This document shows, one piece after another, positions 15,061 to 23,574 of a stretch of DNA of 64,000 nucleotides. Source of the DNA: Gaiellales bacterium (GTDB taxonomy: Bacteria > Actinomycetota > Thermoleophilia > Gaiellales > JAICJC01). The DNA lies in NCBI GenBank assembly GCA_036403155.1, contig DASWRM010000037.1, forward strand, positions 124,001 through 188,000, given 5' to 3'. Both the position numbers and the translations under genes were made by a program. The notes under the pieces are model-generated. The model was not told where the DNA came from. It searched no databases and saw only the letters and a list, made by a program, of their open reading frames with translations. The stretch's first letter is position 1; every line of letters starts with the position of its first letter.

Positions 15061-16306
15061 GGCTGAGATCCTCGTCGGTGGCCGTGATCGGCACCAGGAT
15101 CCGCAGCACGTTGTCGTAGATGCCGGTCTTCAGCAGGAGCAGGCCGCGCTCGAGCGCGCCGGCCACCGCGGCAGCGGCGACGTCCGCCGCCGGCTCACGC
15201 GTCTCCCGGTCGGTGACGAGCTCGATCGCCGCCATCGGGCCGATGCCGCGCACCTCGCCGATCACGGCATGGCGCTCGGCCATCGCGTTCAGCCGGGCCA
15301 TGATCTCCTCGCCGAACGCGCTGGCGTGCGCCAGGAACTCCGTGTCTGCGATCGCAGCGATGCTCTCGATCGCGGCGGCACAGGCGACGGGATTGCCGCC
15401 GTACGTCGAGCCAAGGCCGCCCGGATGCACGGAGTCGATCATCTCCGCGCGCCCGACGACGCCGGCGAGCGGCATGCCGGCCGCAAGCGACTTGCCGACC
15501 GTCATCATGTCCGGCACGACACCCGAGTGCTCGATGCCCCACAGCGTGCCGGTACGGCCCATGCCGGACTGGATCTCATCGTCGATGTAGACGATGCCGT
15601 ACGTCTGGCAGAGCTCGTACACGCCCTGGATGAACTCGGGCGGCATCACCGTGAACCCGCCCTCGCCCTGCACGGGCTCGAGGATGACGCAAGCGACGGA
15701 CTCCGGGTCGACGTGGGCCTTGAACGTGAACTCGAGACCCTTCAGCGCGTCCTTCGTGGTCACGCCGCGGTAGGGGTACGGCGCCGGAGCGCGGTAGACC
15801 TCGGGTGCGAACGGCCCCATGCCGCGCTTGTAGACCAGCTTCGACGTGAGCGTCATCGTCAGCAGCGTGCGGCCGTGGAAGCCGCGGTCGAAGGTGATCA
15901 CCGCGTCCCGGCCGGTGTGGTAGCGGGCGATCTTGACCGCGTTCTCGACCGCCTCTGCGCCGGAGTTGATCAGCACCGCTTTCTTCGCATGCGTGCCGGG
16001 GGCGTGCTCGCACAGCAGGCGCGCCACCTCCAAATAGGGCTCGTACGCGGCGACCGGGAAGCACGAGTGGAGCATCGTCTCCGCCTGGCGCTTGATCGCG
16101 TCGACCACCGCGTCGGGAGTGTGGCCGAGGTTCAGCACGCCGATGCCGCCGGCGAAGTCGATGTACTCCTTGCCGTCCACGTCGGTCAGCCGCGCCCCGT
16201 GCGCATGGTCGGCGACGATCGGGGCCAGCGACACGCCCCGCGCCACGTACTGGTCGCGCTTGGCCATCAGCTCTTGGGTCTTGGTTCCGGTCGCGTGCAC
16301 TGCCAT
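15014..16306 (-). CDS. gabT: 4-aminobutyrate aminotransferase
   Basis: 430 residues from ATG 16306, close to the usual GabT length; the frame remains open upstream without homology. A class-III PLP aminotransferase: LINSGAEAVENAVKIARYHT (PLP phosphate loop), TFDRGFHGRTLLTMTLTSK, the Asp pocket IVYIDDEIQSGMGRTG, and Lys in MMTVGKSLAAGMPLAGVVGR that binds PLP. It moves the amino group of GABA or a related omega-amino acid to 2-oxoglutarate. As first gene of the pot operon it would act on the product of putrescine breakdown. The partner succinate-semialdehyde dehydrogenase is not in this window. Confidence 0.93.
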   Translation of the reverse strand: MAVHATGTKTQELMAKRDQYVARGVSLAPIVADHAHGARLTDVDGKEYIDFAGGIGVLNLGHTPDAVVDAIKRQAETMLHSCFPVAAYEPYLEVARLLCEHAPGTHAKKAVLINSGAEAVENAVKIARYHTGRDAVITFDRGFHGRTLLTMTLTSKLVYKRGMGPFAPEVYRAPAPYPYRGVTTKDALKGLEFTFKAHVDPESVACVILEPVQGEGGFTVMPPEFIQGVYELCQTYGIVYIDDEIQSGMGRTGTLWGIEHSGVVPDMMTVGKSLAAGMPLAGVVGRAEMIDSVHPGGLGSTYGGNPVACAAAIESIAAIADTEFLAHASAFGEEIMARLNAMAERHAVIGEVRGIGPMAAIELVTDRETREPAADVAAAAVAGALERGLLLLKTGIYDNVLRILVPITATDEDLSLGLDRLEESLAAAAA

Positions 16307-16386
16307 GAGGGGCCCCCGTCTGGTCGGTCTTTGCGCCAGCGAGTATAAGGCGGCAGGGGTTCCTCCTGCATGTGCTCCTGATAGCA

Positions 16387-16403
16387 TTGGCCAGTCTGTC
16401 CAA
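16387..16403. promoter_or_regulatory. Inverted repeat between gabT-pot operon and aminotransferase
   Basis: TTGGcCAG-T-CTGtCCAA is a 17-bp dyad with one mismatched pair, in the 118-base divergent region. It lies 21 bases before the aminotransferase ATG and 80 bases before the gabT ATG. The PucR protein encoded two genes downstream is the obvious candidate to bind it; this is inference. Confidence 0.5.
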
Positions 16404-16424
16404 CCGCGCACAGAAGGATCACGT

Positions 16425-17882
16425 ATGACCAGCAACGGCTCGGGGCCCTCGCTGTCCAACGACACGCTGCAGGAGCTCGCCAAGCGGCACCTGATGATGC
16501 ACTTCACGCGGCACTCGACGTACCGCACGGAGGACGTGCCGATCATCAGCCACGGTGAGGGCTGCTGGCTGTACGACACGAACGGCAAGAAGTACTTCGA
16601 CGGTCTCGCCGGCCTCTTCTGCACCCAGATCGGCTACAGCTTCGGGGCGGAGCTGGGCGAGGCCGCGGCGAAGCAGATGGCCGAGCTGCCCTTCTACACG
16701 AACTGGAGCTACGCCCACCCCCGCGCCATCGAGCTCGCCGCGAAGGTCGCAGAGCTGGCGCCCGGCGACCTCAACCGCGCGCTGTTCGTGAGCGGCGGAT
16801 CCGAGGCGAACGAGGCCATCATCAAGATCGTCCGCCAGTACCACCAGCTGCACGGGCATCACCACCGCTACAAGATGATCGCGCGCCGCATCGCCTACCA
16901 CGGCACCACGCTGGGGGCGCTCTCGCTGACCGGCATCTACCCGCTGAAGACGCCGTTCGAGCCGCTCATGCCGGGCGTCCGCCACGTCTCGAACACCAAC
17001 CGCTACCGCCGCCCAGAGGGCGAGACGGAGGCGGAGTTCACGCAGTTCCTGCTCGACGAGCTGCGCGGCCTGATCGAGCACGAGGGCCCTGAGTCCGTCG
17101 GCGCCGTGTTCATGGAGCCCGTGCAGAACGCCGGCGGCACGTTCACGCCGCCCGAAGGCTACTTCCAGGGCGTGCGCCAGATCTGCGACGAGTACGGCGT
17201 CCTGCTGGTCGCCGACGAGGTGATCTGCGGGTTCGGCCGGCTGGGCGAATGGTTCGGCTCCACGCGGTACGACATCCGCCCCGACATCGTCACGTTCGCC
17301 AAGGGCATCGGGTCGGCGCACGTGCCGCTCGGAGGCGTGCTGATGACCGATCGTGTCGCTGCGCCGTTCCTCGAGGGCACCACGCTGCTGAACCACGGCA
17401 TCACCTATGGCGGCCACCCCGTCGCCACGGCGGTCGGACTCAAGAACCTCGAGGTGATGGAGCGCGAGGACGTGCTCGGGAACGTGCGTCGCAACGAGCC
17501 GTACTTCCAGGAGATGCTGGACAAGCTGGCCGAGAAGCCGATCGTCGGCGATGTCCGCGGCGCCGGCTACTTCCACTCGATCGAACTGGTCAAGGACAAG
17601 GACTCGAAGGAGACGTTCTCGGACGAGGAGTCCGAGCACTTGCTCCGCGGCTTCCTCTCCGGGCGGCTGTTCGACGCCGGGCTGATCTGCCGTGCGGACG
17701 ACCGCGGCGACCCGGTGATCCAGCTGTCGCCGCCGCTCGTCGCGACGCGCGAGGACCTCGACTTCATCCACGACGTGCTCGACACGGTGCTGGACGACGC
17801 GTGGAACGAGATGCAGCGGCGGCCCAGCCCGCGCGAGCACCACGAGGTGCTTCCCGGCGCACGCCAGGTGGTCGGCGAGTAG
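16425..17882 (+). CDS. Class-III omega-aminotransferase (putrescine/beta-alanine-pyruvate type)
   Basis: 485 residues from ATG 16425 with an AAGGA ribosome site 6 bases upstream. It is a PLP fold-type-I aminotransferase: SHGEGCWLYDTNGKKYFDGL, GLFCTQIGYSFG, VSGGSEANEAIIKIVRQYHQ, the Asp in LLVADEVICGFGRLGEWFGS, and PLP-Lys in VTFAKGIGSAHVPLGG. The length and motifs are of the group that transfers amino groups from putrescine, beta-alanine or other terminal amines to pyruvate, and it is distinct from the divergent GabT. Together with PotABCD and GabT it would take imported putrescine to 4-aminobutanal and onward. The exact amine is not determinable from sequence. Confidence 0.88.
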   Translation: MTSNGSGPSLSNDTLQELAKRHLMMHFTRHSTYRTEDVPIISHGEGCWLYDTNGKKYFDGLAGLFCTQIGYSFGAELGEAAAKQMAELPFYTNWSYAHPRAIELAAKVAELAPGDLNRALFVSGGSEANEAIIKIVRQYHQLHGHHHRYKMIARRIAYHGTTLGALSLTGIYPLKTPFEPLMPGVRHVSNTNRYRRPEGETEAEFTQFLLDELRGLIEHEGPESVGAVFMEPVQNAGGTFTPPEGYFQGVRQICDEYGVLLVADEVICGFGRLGEWFGSTRYDIRPDIVTFAKGIGSAHVPLGGVLMTDRVAAPFLEGTTLLNHGITYGGHPVATAVGLKNLEVMEREDVLGNVRRNEPYFQEMLDKLAEKPIVGDVRGAGYFHSIELVKDKDSKETFSDEESEHLLRGFLSGRLFDAGLICRADDRGDPVIQLSPPLVATREDLDFIHDVLDTVLDDAWNEMQRRPSPREHHEVLPGARQVVGE

Positions 17883-17902
17883 CGCGACCGGCGAGGGGCG
17901 CG

Positions 17903-19342
17903 ATGCTCACCGTCGCACAGGTGCTGGCGCTCGACCCGCTCGAGCTGCGGCTGGCAGGCGGCGGCGCCGGCCTGGGCCGGCACGTCCGCTGGGCGCATAT
18001 CAGCGAGCTGGACGATCCGACTCCGTGGCTGCGGGGCGGTGAGCTGCTGCTGACGACCGGCCGGCCGCTGACCACGCGGCCCGACGCGTTCGTGGAGCGA
18101 CTGGCCTCGCACGGTCTGGCCGGGCTCTGCCTCGGCCTCGGCTTCGGTATCGACGAGATGCCGGCGGAGGCGGCCGGCGCGGCCGACCGGCTCGGCTTTC
18201 CGGTGATGACGACCCCCTACCACGTCCCGTTCATCGCGATCACCGAGGCCGTGTTCCGGGCGCAGGCCGATGCGCGGGTGCAGGCGCTCGAGCGCCTCAC
18301 GGCGCTCATGCTCGACGGCCGCGACCTCGAGTCGATGCTGGCCGAGATGGGCCGGCTGTCGGACGCGGCGCTCTGCCTCCGTGAGCCGTCGGGCCGCGTG
18401 CTCGCCCGCACCAGCGATATGGAGGACGCCGGCGCCGGGGCACAGGTGCTGCCCGTCGTCACCGGCAGCGTGGTCGAGGCGGAACTGGTCGCCCGTCCCG
18501 GCGACAGGTGCGATCCCCAGCTGCTGCACCATCTGCAGACCGTGCTGGCCGTCGAGCTGCTCAAGCGGCGGGCCGTGTCCGACGCGGAGCGGCGGCTCTC
18601 GGCCGATCTGGTCGATTCGATCCTGGCCGGCGAGGTCAGCTCGTCGGAGCTCCGCCGCAAGGCCGGGGCATTCGGCCTCGAGGGCGAGCAGCCGATGGCG
18701 TTCGCACTCCTGCGCCCCGCCGAGCGCGGCACGAGGGCGCTGGCCGCCCTGGCCGCGCGGGCCGAAGAGGCGGGGCCGTGCGTCGTGCGCGACGGCGGCG
18801 TGGCCGTCCTCATCGAGGCAGCCGACGACGAGCGTGCGGAGCTGCGCGCGCGTGAGCTGCTTGCCGAGACCGGCGCGGGCAGCGGCGGGGTCGGCCGCGT
18901 GCGCCGGGATCCCGCCGAGCTGCGGCGCAGCTACGACGAGGCGCTCTACGCGGCCGAGGCGCGACCGGCCAACGGGCACCCCACGCTGGCCACGTTCCGC
19001 GATCTGGGATCGATCCAGCTCCTGCTGTCGCTGCAGGACGAGCGGGGCGTGCAGCTCTACTGCGACTCCCTGCTCGGCCCCCTCATCGCCCACGACGCGG
19101 CGCACGGTTCGGCACTGGTCGAGTCGCTCCGCGCGTACATCGAGGCGAACGGCCGCTGGGCGGAGGCGGCCGCGGCGCTGTCGGTGCACCGACACACGCT
19201 CCGCTACCGGATGCGCAAGATCTCCGAGCTGACCGGCCGCGACCTCGGCGATGCGGGCGACCGCCTGGAGCTGTGGCTCGCCCTGCGCGCGGACCAGCTC
19301 CGCACCCCGCCCCTCGCGCCCTCGCCGCTGGAGCACGTGTGA
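17903..19342 (+). CDS. PucR-family transcriptional regulator
   Basis: 479 residues from ATG 17903, 20 bases after the aminotransferase. The PucR N-terminal domain spans ~1-125 (MLTVAQVLALDPLELRLAG, HVRWAHISELDDPTPWLRGG, ELLLTTG). A degenerate GGDEF-like middle region follows, and a C-terminal PucR helix-turn-helix (~425-479: YIEANGRWAEAAAALSVHRH, TLRYRMRKISELTGRDL). PucR-type proteins activate purine, GABA and polyamine catabolic genes in response to pathway metabolites. Lying between an aminotransferase and a dehydrogenase, and facing the gabT-pot operon, it is probably the local regulator. It overlaps the next gene by 4 bases. Confidence 0.93.
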   Translation: MLTVAQVLALDPLELRLAGGGAGLGRHVRWAHISELDDPTPWLRGGELLLTTGRPLTTRPDAFVERLASHGLAGLCLGLGFGIDEMPAEAAGAADRLGFPVMTTPYHVPFIAITEAVFRAQADARVQALERLTALMLDGRDLESMLAEMGRLSDAALCLREPSGRVLARTSDMEDAGAGAQVLPVVTGSVVEAELVARPGDRCDPQLLHHLQTVLAVELLKRRAVSDAERRLSADLVDSILAGEVSSSELRRKAGAFGLEGEQPMAFALLRPAERGTRALAALAARAEEAGPCVVRDGGVAVLIEAADDERAELRARELLAETGAGSGGVGRVRRDPAELRRSYDEALYAAEARPANGHPTLATFRDLGSIQLLLSLQDERGVQLYCDSLLGPLIAHDAAHGSALVESLRAYIEANGRWAEAAAALSVHRHTLRYRMRKISELTGRDLGDAGDRLELWLALRADQLRTPPLAPSPLEHV

Positions 19343-20475
19343 GCACCGTCGCGGTCGTCGGAGCCGCCGGCATCATCGGCCCGGCCATCGTCGCGACCCT
19401 GGCGGAGCACGAGGCGGTCGAGGAGATCCGCTGCCTCGACATGAACGCCGAGGGAGCCCGCGCCGTGGCCGCGCAGCACGGTGGCGGGAAGGCGACCGGC
19501 GCGGCACTCGACATCACGGACATCGAGGCGGCCGGGCAGGCGATCTCCGGCTCCGCCGTGCTCCTGAACACCGCCGCCTACCGGGTCAACCTCGCGGCGA
19601 TGGAGGTCGCGCTCGCAGCGGGAGCGCACTACCTCGACCTGGGCGGCCTCTACCACGTGACCCGCGAGCAGGTGAAGCTCGACCTCCGCTTCCGGGAGGC
19701 CGGGCTGGTCGCCGTGCTCGGCATGGGCTCGACCCCCGGCAAGACCAACGTCATGGCTGCGCACGCGGTGTCGCGGCTGGGCGGTCGCATCGACCGGATC
19801 GTCGTGGCGGCCGCCGGACGCGACCCCAGCCCGCCCGCCGGCCCGCTGGTCGCCCCGTATGCGGTCGAGACGATCCTCGACGAGCTCTCCATGCCGACGC
19901 CGCTGATCCGCGACGGCGCTCCGGTGCTCCTCCCTCCGCTCACCGAGGCGGGCACGGTGGAGTTCGGTGAGCCGGTCGGCCCGGCGCCGACGATCTACAC
20001 GATCCACTCCGAGCAGGCGACCTTCGCCGACAGCTTCGGCGCGAGCGACGTCAGCTTCCAGCTGTCGCTGAACCCGCTGTTCCTCGACAAGATCCGGCTG
20101 CTGACGGATATCGGCCTGGCTGGGACCGACCCCGTGGACGTGCGGGGCGTGCCCGTCGTTCCCCGGCACGTGCTGCTCGCGCTGATCGCCCGGCTGCCGA
20201 AGGCGTCGCCGTCGCGGGAGGCGTTCGGCATCCACCGAGTCGAGGTCTACGGCGAGAACGGCACGGCCGTTACGGAGTGCATCACGCGATCGGTCGACCG
20301 GATGGCGTTCGGGGGTGGCGTGCTCTCGACGGCCTGCCCCCCGGCCGTGGTGGCGGACATGATCTGCCGCGGCGAGATCGAGCGCCGGGGCGTCTTTCCC
20401 TCGGAGCAGATCGTGCCCTTCCACGCGCTGTTCGATCGCCTCGAGCGGTACGGCGTGTCGGTGCGGGACGCGTAG
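19339..20475 (+). CDS. Saccharopine-dehydrogenase-like NAD(P)-dependent oxidoreductase
   Basis: 378 residues from GTG 19339, overlapping the PucR stop in GTGA. The N-terminus is a Rossmann fold (TVAVVGAAGIIGPAIVATLA) with the LDMNAEGA acidic residue after strand 2. Then come the saccharopine-dehydrogenase signatures LLNTAAYRVNLAAMEVALAA, GAHYLDLGGLYH and GLVAVLGMGSTPGKTNVMAA. The C-terminal half is the alpha/beta substrate domain. Family members include saccharopine dehydrogenases and carboxy(nor)spermidine dehydrogenases, which act on secondary-amine adducts of amines with keto acids or aldehydes. In this polyamine setting a role in forming or cleaving such an adduct is plausible but unproven. 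A strong hairpin follows. Confidence 0.8.
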   Translation: MSTVAVVGAAGIIGPAIVATLAEHEAVEEIRCLDMNAEGARAVAAQHGGGKATGAALDITDIEAAGQAISGSAVLLNTAAYRVNLAAMEVALAAGAHYLDLGGLYHVTREQVKLDLRFREAGLVAVLGMGSTPGKTNVMAAHAVSRLGGRIDRIVVAAAGRDPSPPAGPLVAPYAVETILDELSMPTPLIRDGAPVLLPPLTEAGTVEFGEPVGPAPTIYTIHSEQATFADSFGASDVSFQLSLNPLFLDKIRLLTDIGLAGTDPVDVRGVPVVPRHVLLALIARLPKASPSREAFGIHRVEVYGENGTAVTECITRSVDRMAFGGGVLSTACPPAVVADMICRGEIERRGVFPSEQIVPFHALFDRLERYGVSVRDA

Positions 20476-20525
20476 CCCCACGAGGGCTGAGGCCAGACCC
20501 TCCGTCGAGACGGGGTCAAGCCTCA

Positions 20526-20569
20526 GGCTGACCCGGGTTGCGGCGCGACGCACGCAACCGGGGTCAGGC
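20526..20569. terminator. Long hairpin between convergent genes
   Basis: 17-base arms GGCTGACCCGGGTTGCG / CGCAACCGGGGTCAGGC with two mismatched pairs and a 10-base loop, between the saccharopine-dehydrogenase-like gene and the convergent AT-hook gene. The preceding 45 bases contain related fragments (GGGTCAAGCC, CTCAGGCTGACCC), so it may derive from a dispersed repeat. Confidence 0.7.
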
Positions 20570-20591
20570 TGAAGCCAGGCCCTGAGACATG

Positions 20592-20987
20592 TCAGTCGAG
20601 CAGCTTCTTGACGCCGTCGAGCTTCTTGCGCAGCTCGGCAACCTCGCCGGCCTGCGTCTTCATCGCGTCGGCCAGTGCCTGGACGTTCTGCACGAGCGCC
20701 GTCGCGAGCCTGTCGATGTCGCCACCGCCGCCCGAGCGCGCTCGGCCACGCCGGGGGCTCGACGCGGCGGCCGGCCGCCGGGCCGGGCGGCCACGGGTCT
20801 TGCGGGGGCGCAGCGTGCCGCCCGCTCGCTTGCGGGCCACCCTGTAGTAGTTCGCGGCAACCGTACCCGCACGGCGGCCGGAGTCGGCGGAGATCTTTGC
20901 GAAGGCCTCGGTTCGGTTCATACCGTCCGCAACGAGCTTCTCGACCTGGTCGAAGATCTGTTCACCGATCTCACCTGAGCGCGGCAT
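20592..20987 (-). CDS. Small AT-hook DNA-binding protein with C-terminal coiled coil
   Basis: 131 residues from ATG 20987, preceded by GAGGTGAG. Three parts are visible. Residues 1-55 form a compact helical domain that resembles a helix-turn-helix (IFDQVEKLVADGMNRTEAF, RRAGTVAANYYRVARKRAGG). Residues ~56-88 are a very basic linker with an AT-hook core RGRP (KTRGRPARRP) and a second RRGRARSGG patch. Residues ~90-131 are a heptad-like helix (LATALVQNVQALADAMKTQA, EVAELRKKLDGVKKLLD). The layout suggests a chromatin-like or bridging DNA-binding protein. I do not recognise a named family. It is downstream of pgi on the same strand, separated by a 35-bp inverted repeat. Confidence 0.7.
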   Translation of the reverse strand: MPRSGEIGEQIFDQVEKLVADGMNRTEAFAKISADSGRRAGTVAANYYRVARKRAGGTLRPRKTRGRPARRPAAASSPRRGRARSGGGGDIDRLATALVQNVQALADAMKTQAGEVAELRKKLDGVKKLLD

Positions 20988-21021
20988 ATCTCACCTCACT
21001 ATCCGGGATGGGGGAGCGAGA

Positions 21022-21056
21022 CTGTAGCGCAAACCTATATGACAATGCGCTTACAG
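21022..21056. promoter_or_regulatory. Inverted repeat between pgi and the AT-hook gene
   Basis: Arms CTGTAGCGCA (21022-21031) and TGCGCTTACAG (21046-21056), complementary except for one bulged base, around an AT-rich 14-base centre. It covers the pgi stop codon and lies 35 bases before the AT-hook start, so it could be the pgi terminator or an operator for the AT-hook gene. Confidence 0.45.
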
Positions 21057-22676
21057 CGAACCGCGTCTATAGAGACGAATCAGCGCGTTCGTCGAAGCAT
21101 CGTGTGTCAAATCCGGCTCGTCATCGCTTGCAATTTCGGAAGCTATGCGTTTCGCAAGCACCTTGCCCAGTTCCACGCCCCACTGGTCGAAGGAGTTGAT
21201 ATCCCAGATGACACCTTGCGTGAACACGGTGTGTTCGTATAGCGCAACGAGGTTCCCGAGCACCGCGGGGGTCAGGCGCTCCGCGATGATGGTGCTGCTG
21301 GGCCGGTTCCCCTCGAACACCCTGTGCGGGACAAGGCGATCGTCGGTTCCTTCAGCGCGCACCTCCTGCGCAGTCTTGCCGAAGGCGAGCGCCTCGGTCT
21401 GCGCGAACACGTTTGCCGTCAGCAGGTCGTGATGCGTGCCGAGCGGGTTGAGCGTGTGCAGGAAGCCGATGAAGTCGCACGGGATCAGCTTCGTGCCCTG
21501 GTGGATCAGCTGGTAAAAGGAGTGCTGGCCGTTCGTCCCCGGCTCGCCCCAGTAGACCGCGCCGGTCTGGTAGTCGACGGTCGCACCGGCCAGCGTGACG
21601 TGCTTGCCGTTGCTCTCCATCGTCAGCTGCTGGAGATACGCGGGAAAGCGCTTGAGGTACTGGTCGTAGGGCAGCACCGCCACCGTCTGCGCGTCGAAGA
21701 AGTCGCCGTACCACACCGCGAGCAGCCCCATCAGAACCGGCAGGTTCTGCCGGAACGGCGCGGTGCGGAAGTGGACGTCCATCTCGTGGAAGCCGTCGAG
21801 CAGCTCGCGATAACGGTCGGGGCCGATCGCGATTATCGTCGAGAGCCCGATCGCGGAGTCCATCGAATAGCGGCCGCCCACCCAGTCCCAGAACCCGAAC
21901 ATCGCCTCGGTGTCGATCCCGAACGCCCGCACCTCCTCCGTGGCGGTGGAGACGGCGACGAAGTGCCGTGCCACCGCGGCGTCGTCGTGCAGCGCCGCGA
22001 GCACCCACTCCCGGGCACTGGCGGCATTCGTCATGGTTTCCTGCGTGGTAAACGTCTTCGACGACACGATGAAGAGCGTCTCGGCGGGATCCAGATCACG
22101 CGTTGCCTCAACGAAATCGGTCCCGTCGACGTTCGATACAAATCGGACGGTCAGTGCGCGGTCGGAGTAGTGACGCAACGCCTCGTACGCCATGACCGGC
22201 CCGAGGTCCGATCCTCCAATGCCAATGTTGACGATGTTGCGTATCGGCCGCCCGGAGTATCCGCGCCACTCGCCGGAGCGGATCGCGGTCGCACATGCCG
22301 CCATCCGCCGGAGCACCTCGTGCACCTGCCTGACGACGTCCACGCCGTCCACCACGATCGACTCGTTGGCGGGCGCCCGCAGCGCGACGTGCAGAACCGA
22401 CCGGTTCTCGGTCGTGTTGATCGGCTCGCCGGTGAACATCGCCTCGATCCGCCCGGGCAGGTCGCGATCCTGCGCGAGATCCACCAGCAGTCGCAGCGTC
22501 TCCTCAGTGACGCGGTGCTTGGAGATGTCGAGCAGCAGCCCGGCGGCCCGCGCCGTCATCCGCTCCGCGCGTCCCCGATCGGATGCGAACAGCTCGCGAA
22601 GGTGCAGCGGCGCGACCTCGGCATGGTGCTGGTGCAGTGCCTTCCAGGGCGTGGTCTCGCGGAGGGGCGGCGCCAT
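21051..22676 (-). CDS. pgi: Glucose-6-phosphate isomerase
   Basis: 541 residues from ATG 22676, the usual length of the long bacterial form. It interconverts glucose-6-phosphate and fructose-6-phosphate in the cytoplasm. Signatures: [55 protein letters not shown] (PGI signature), [27 protein letters not shown] with catalytic Glu/His, and [16 protein letters not shown] with Lys. The start is supported by TAGGTT 8 bases upstream. Flanks are an AT-hook protein downstream and a TOPRIM protein upstream; no other glycolytic gene is linked. Confidence 0.97.
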   Translation of the reverse strand: MAPPLRETTPWKALHQHHAEVAPLHLRELFASDRGRAERMTARAAGLLLDISKHRVTEETLRLLVDLAQDRDLPGRIEAMFTGEPINTTENRSVLHVALRAPANESIVVDGVDVVRQVHEVLRRMAACATAIRSGEWRGYSGRPIRNIVNIGIGGSDLGPVMAYEALRHYSDRALTVRFVSNVDGTDFVEATRDLDPAETLFIVSSKTFTTQETMTNAASAREWVLAALHDDAAVARHFVAVSTATEEVRAFGIDTEAMFGFWDWVGGRYSMDSAIGLSTIIAIGPDRYRELLDGFHEMDVHFRTAPFRQNLPVLMGLLAVWYGDFFDAQTVAVLPYDQYLKRFPAYLQQLTMESNGKHVTLAGATVDYQTGAVYWGEPGTNGQHSFYQLIHQGTKLIPCDFIGFLHTLNPLGTHHDLLTANVFAQTEALAFGKTAQEVRAEGTDDRLVPHRVFEGNRPSSTIIAERLTPAVLGNLVALYEHTVFTQGVIWDINSFDQWGVELGKVLAKRIASEIASDDEPDLTHDASTNALIRLYRRGSL

Positions 22677-22684
22677 CGCCCGAC

Positions 22685-22690
22685 AACCTA
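22685..22690 (-). promoter_or_regulatory. -10 element TAGGTT of pgi (leaderless)
   Basis: TAGGTT on the minus strand ends 8 bases before ATG 22676; there is no ribosome-binding site. Confidence 0.55.
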
Positions 22691-22749
22691 CACCCGATGC
22701 ACGGGCGCGCCCGCAGGCCGCCACACGCCCGGCACGGGGTCCGCTCGGT

Positions 22750-23337
22750 TCAGACGTGGTCGAGCACGCGGTCGAGCGGCCTCGGCATGTCGGCGAGATC
22801 GAGCGCCTCGACGAGCAGCCGCGCATAGCGGATCTTGCGGGTTCCGGCGCTGCCCATGAACCGCCGCAGCTGCTCGGCCGGTGGGCGCCCGAGCCAGGCG
22901 GCCTGCTTCTGCAGCGTGCGGAACGACCGCAGCTCGCCCTGTGCGTCGACGACCCGTTCCACGGATGTGACACCGAGCGCGCGAATCAGCTCGTCCTCGA
23001 GGTCGGCCACGCAGACGTAGAACCCCAGGCGCTCCATGCCGGGGGTGTCCAGACCAGCGCCGAGGCCGGCGCGCTCCAGGCCGCGCCGGAAGTGGGCCGC
23101 CTCGCCTTCGTCGCAGAGACCGGCCAGCCGCACCTGCGATCGGCTCGGGCGGAACCGGCGCAGGAACCGGTCGATCGCCTGCGCCCCGCCGATCGGGACG
23201 ATGGACACCCGCTCAGCCTCGAGATCGCGGCCACGGCGCTCGGCGAGCGCCTCGAGTGCGCGCTGGTCGCTGACGCCTTCAACCAGGACAACACCCAGGG
23301 GGTCCACTGCTCGCGAGACGGCGTCCATACGGTGCAT
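22750..23337 (-). CDS. Stand-alone TOPRIM-domain protein (OLD-nuclease-like)
   Basis: 195 residues from ATG 23337 (a second in-frame ATG is four codons in). The N-terminal [20 protein letters not shown] carries the TOPRIM catalytic Glu20 with Asp24, as in OLD-family nucleases and RecR/DnaG-type folds. The acidic second motif appears as [12 protein letters not shown]. The sequence then runs through [15 protein letters not shown] and a helical C-terminus ([20 protein letters not shown]). Unlike OLD proteins there is no ATPase domain. Such lone TOPRIM proteins may act as metal-dependent nucleases or phosphotransferases; the substrate is unknown. It is divergent from the leucine leader peptide. 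Confidence 0.75.
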   Translation of the reverse strand: MHRMDAVSRAVDPLGVVLVEGVSDQRALEALAERRGRDLEAERVSIVPIGGAQAIDRFLRRFRPSRSQVRLAGLCDEGEAAHFRRGLERAGLGAGLDTPGMERLGFYVCVADLEDELIRALGVTSVERVVDAQGELRSFRTLQKQAAWLGRPPAEQLRRFMGSAGTRKIRYARLLVEALDLADMPRPLDRVLDHV

Positions 23338-23376
23338 GGTGCCTCGCTGGCGTCCCTGAGCCCCGCAGCCTCACGT

Positions 23377-23405
23377 TTGACTTCGCAACCTTCCCTCCCT
23401 ATCCT
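23377..23405 (+). promoter_or_regulatory. Promoter of the leucine leader peptide / leuA region
   Basis: TTGACT (23377-23382), a 17-base spacer, then TATCCT (23400-23405): the best sigma-70-type promoter in the window. The -10 ends 9 bases before the ATG at 23415, so the leader peptide mRNA has almost no 5' leader. Confidence 0.88.
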
Positions 23406-23414
23406 GTGCGCACG

Positions 23415-23537
23415 ATGCCGAGCACCGCGACCACCAAGGAGACGACTGCCCGCTCCCCGCTGAGCGGGCGTCTTGTCGGGCTCCAGTCTGCGTTCGCGAT
23501 GTCGCTGCTCGGCCTCCTCCTGCTCCTCGCCCGCTAG
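23415..23537 (+). CDS. Leucine-rich 40-residue leader peptide (probable leu attenuator peptide)
   Basis: Forty codons from ATG 23415 to TAG 23535, beginning MPSTATTKETTARS and ending SLLGLLLLLAR. Seven of the residues from 31 to 38 are leucine, immediately before the stop, the placement of control codons in amino-acid attenuators. It sits under a strong promoter and ends 100 bases upstream of leuA. A GC hairpin follows 20 bases after its stop. Slow decoding at the Leu run when charged leucyl-tRNA is scarce would change RNA folding or coupling downstream. The alternative is a tiny membrane peptide, since the same leucines form a short hydrophobic stretch. Confidence 0.7.
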   Translation: MPSTATTKETTARSPLSGRLVGLQSAFAMSLLGLLLLLAR

Positions 23538-23557
23538 GGCGACGGACTTCTGCTCAC

Positions 23558-23574
23558 GCGCCGCCCGCCGGCGC
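23558..23574 (+). terminator. Hairpin downstream of the leader peptide (possible attenuator)
   Basis: GCGCCG-CCCGC-CGGCGC, a 6-bp GC stem 20 bases after the leader peptide stop and 63 bases before leuA. There is no T-run, so it may work as a pause or alternative-pairing site rather than a classical terminator. I did not resolve the competing structures. Confidence 0.4.
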
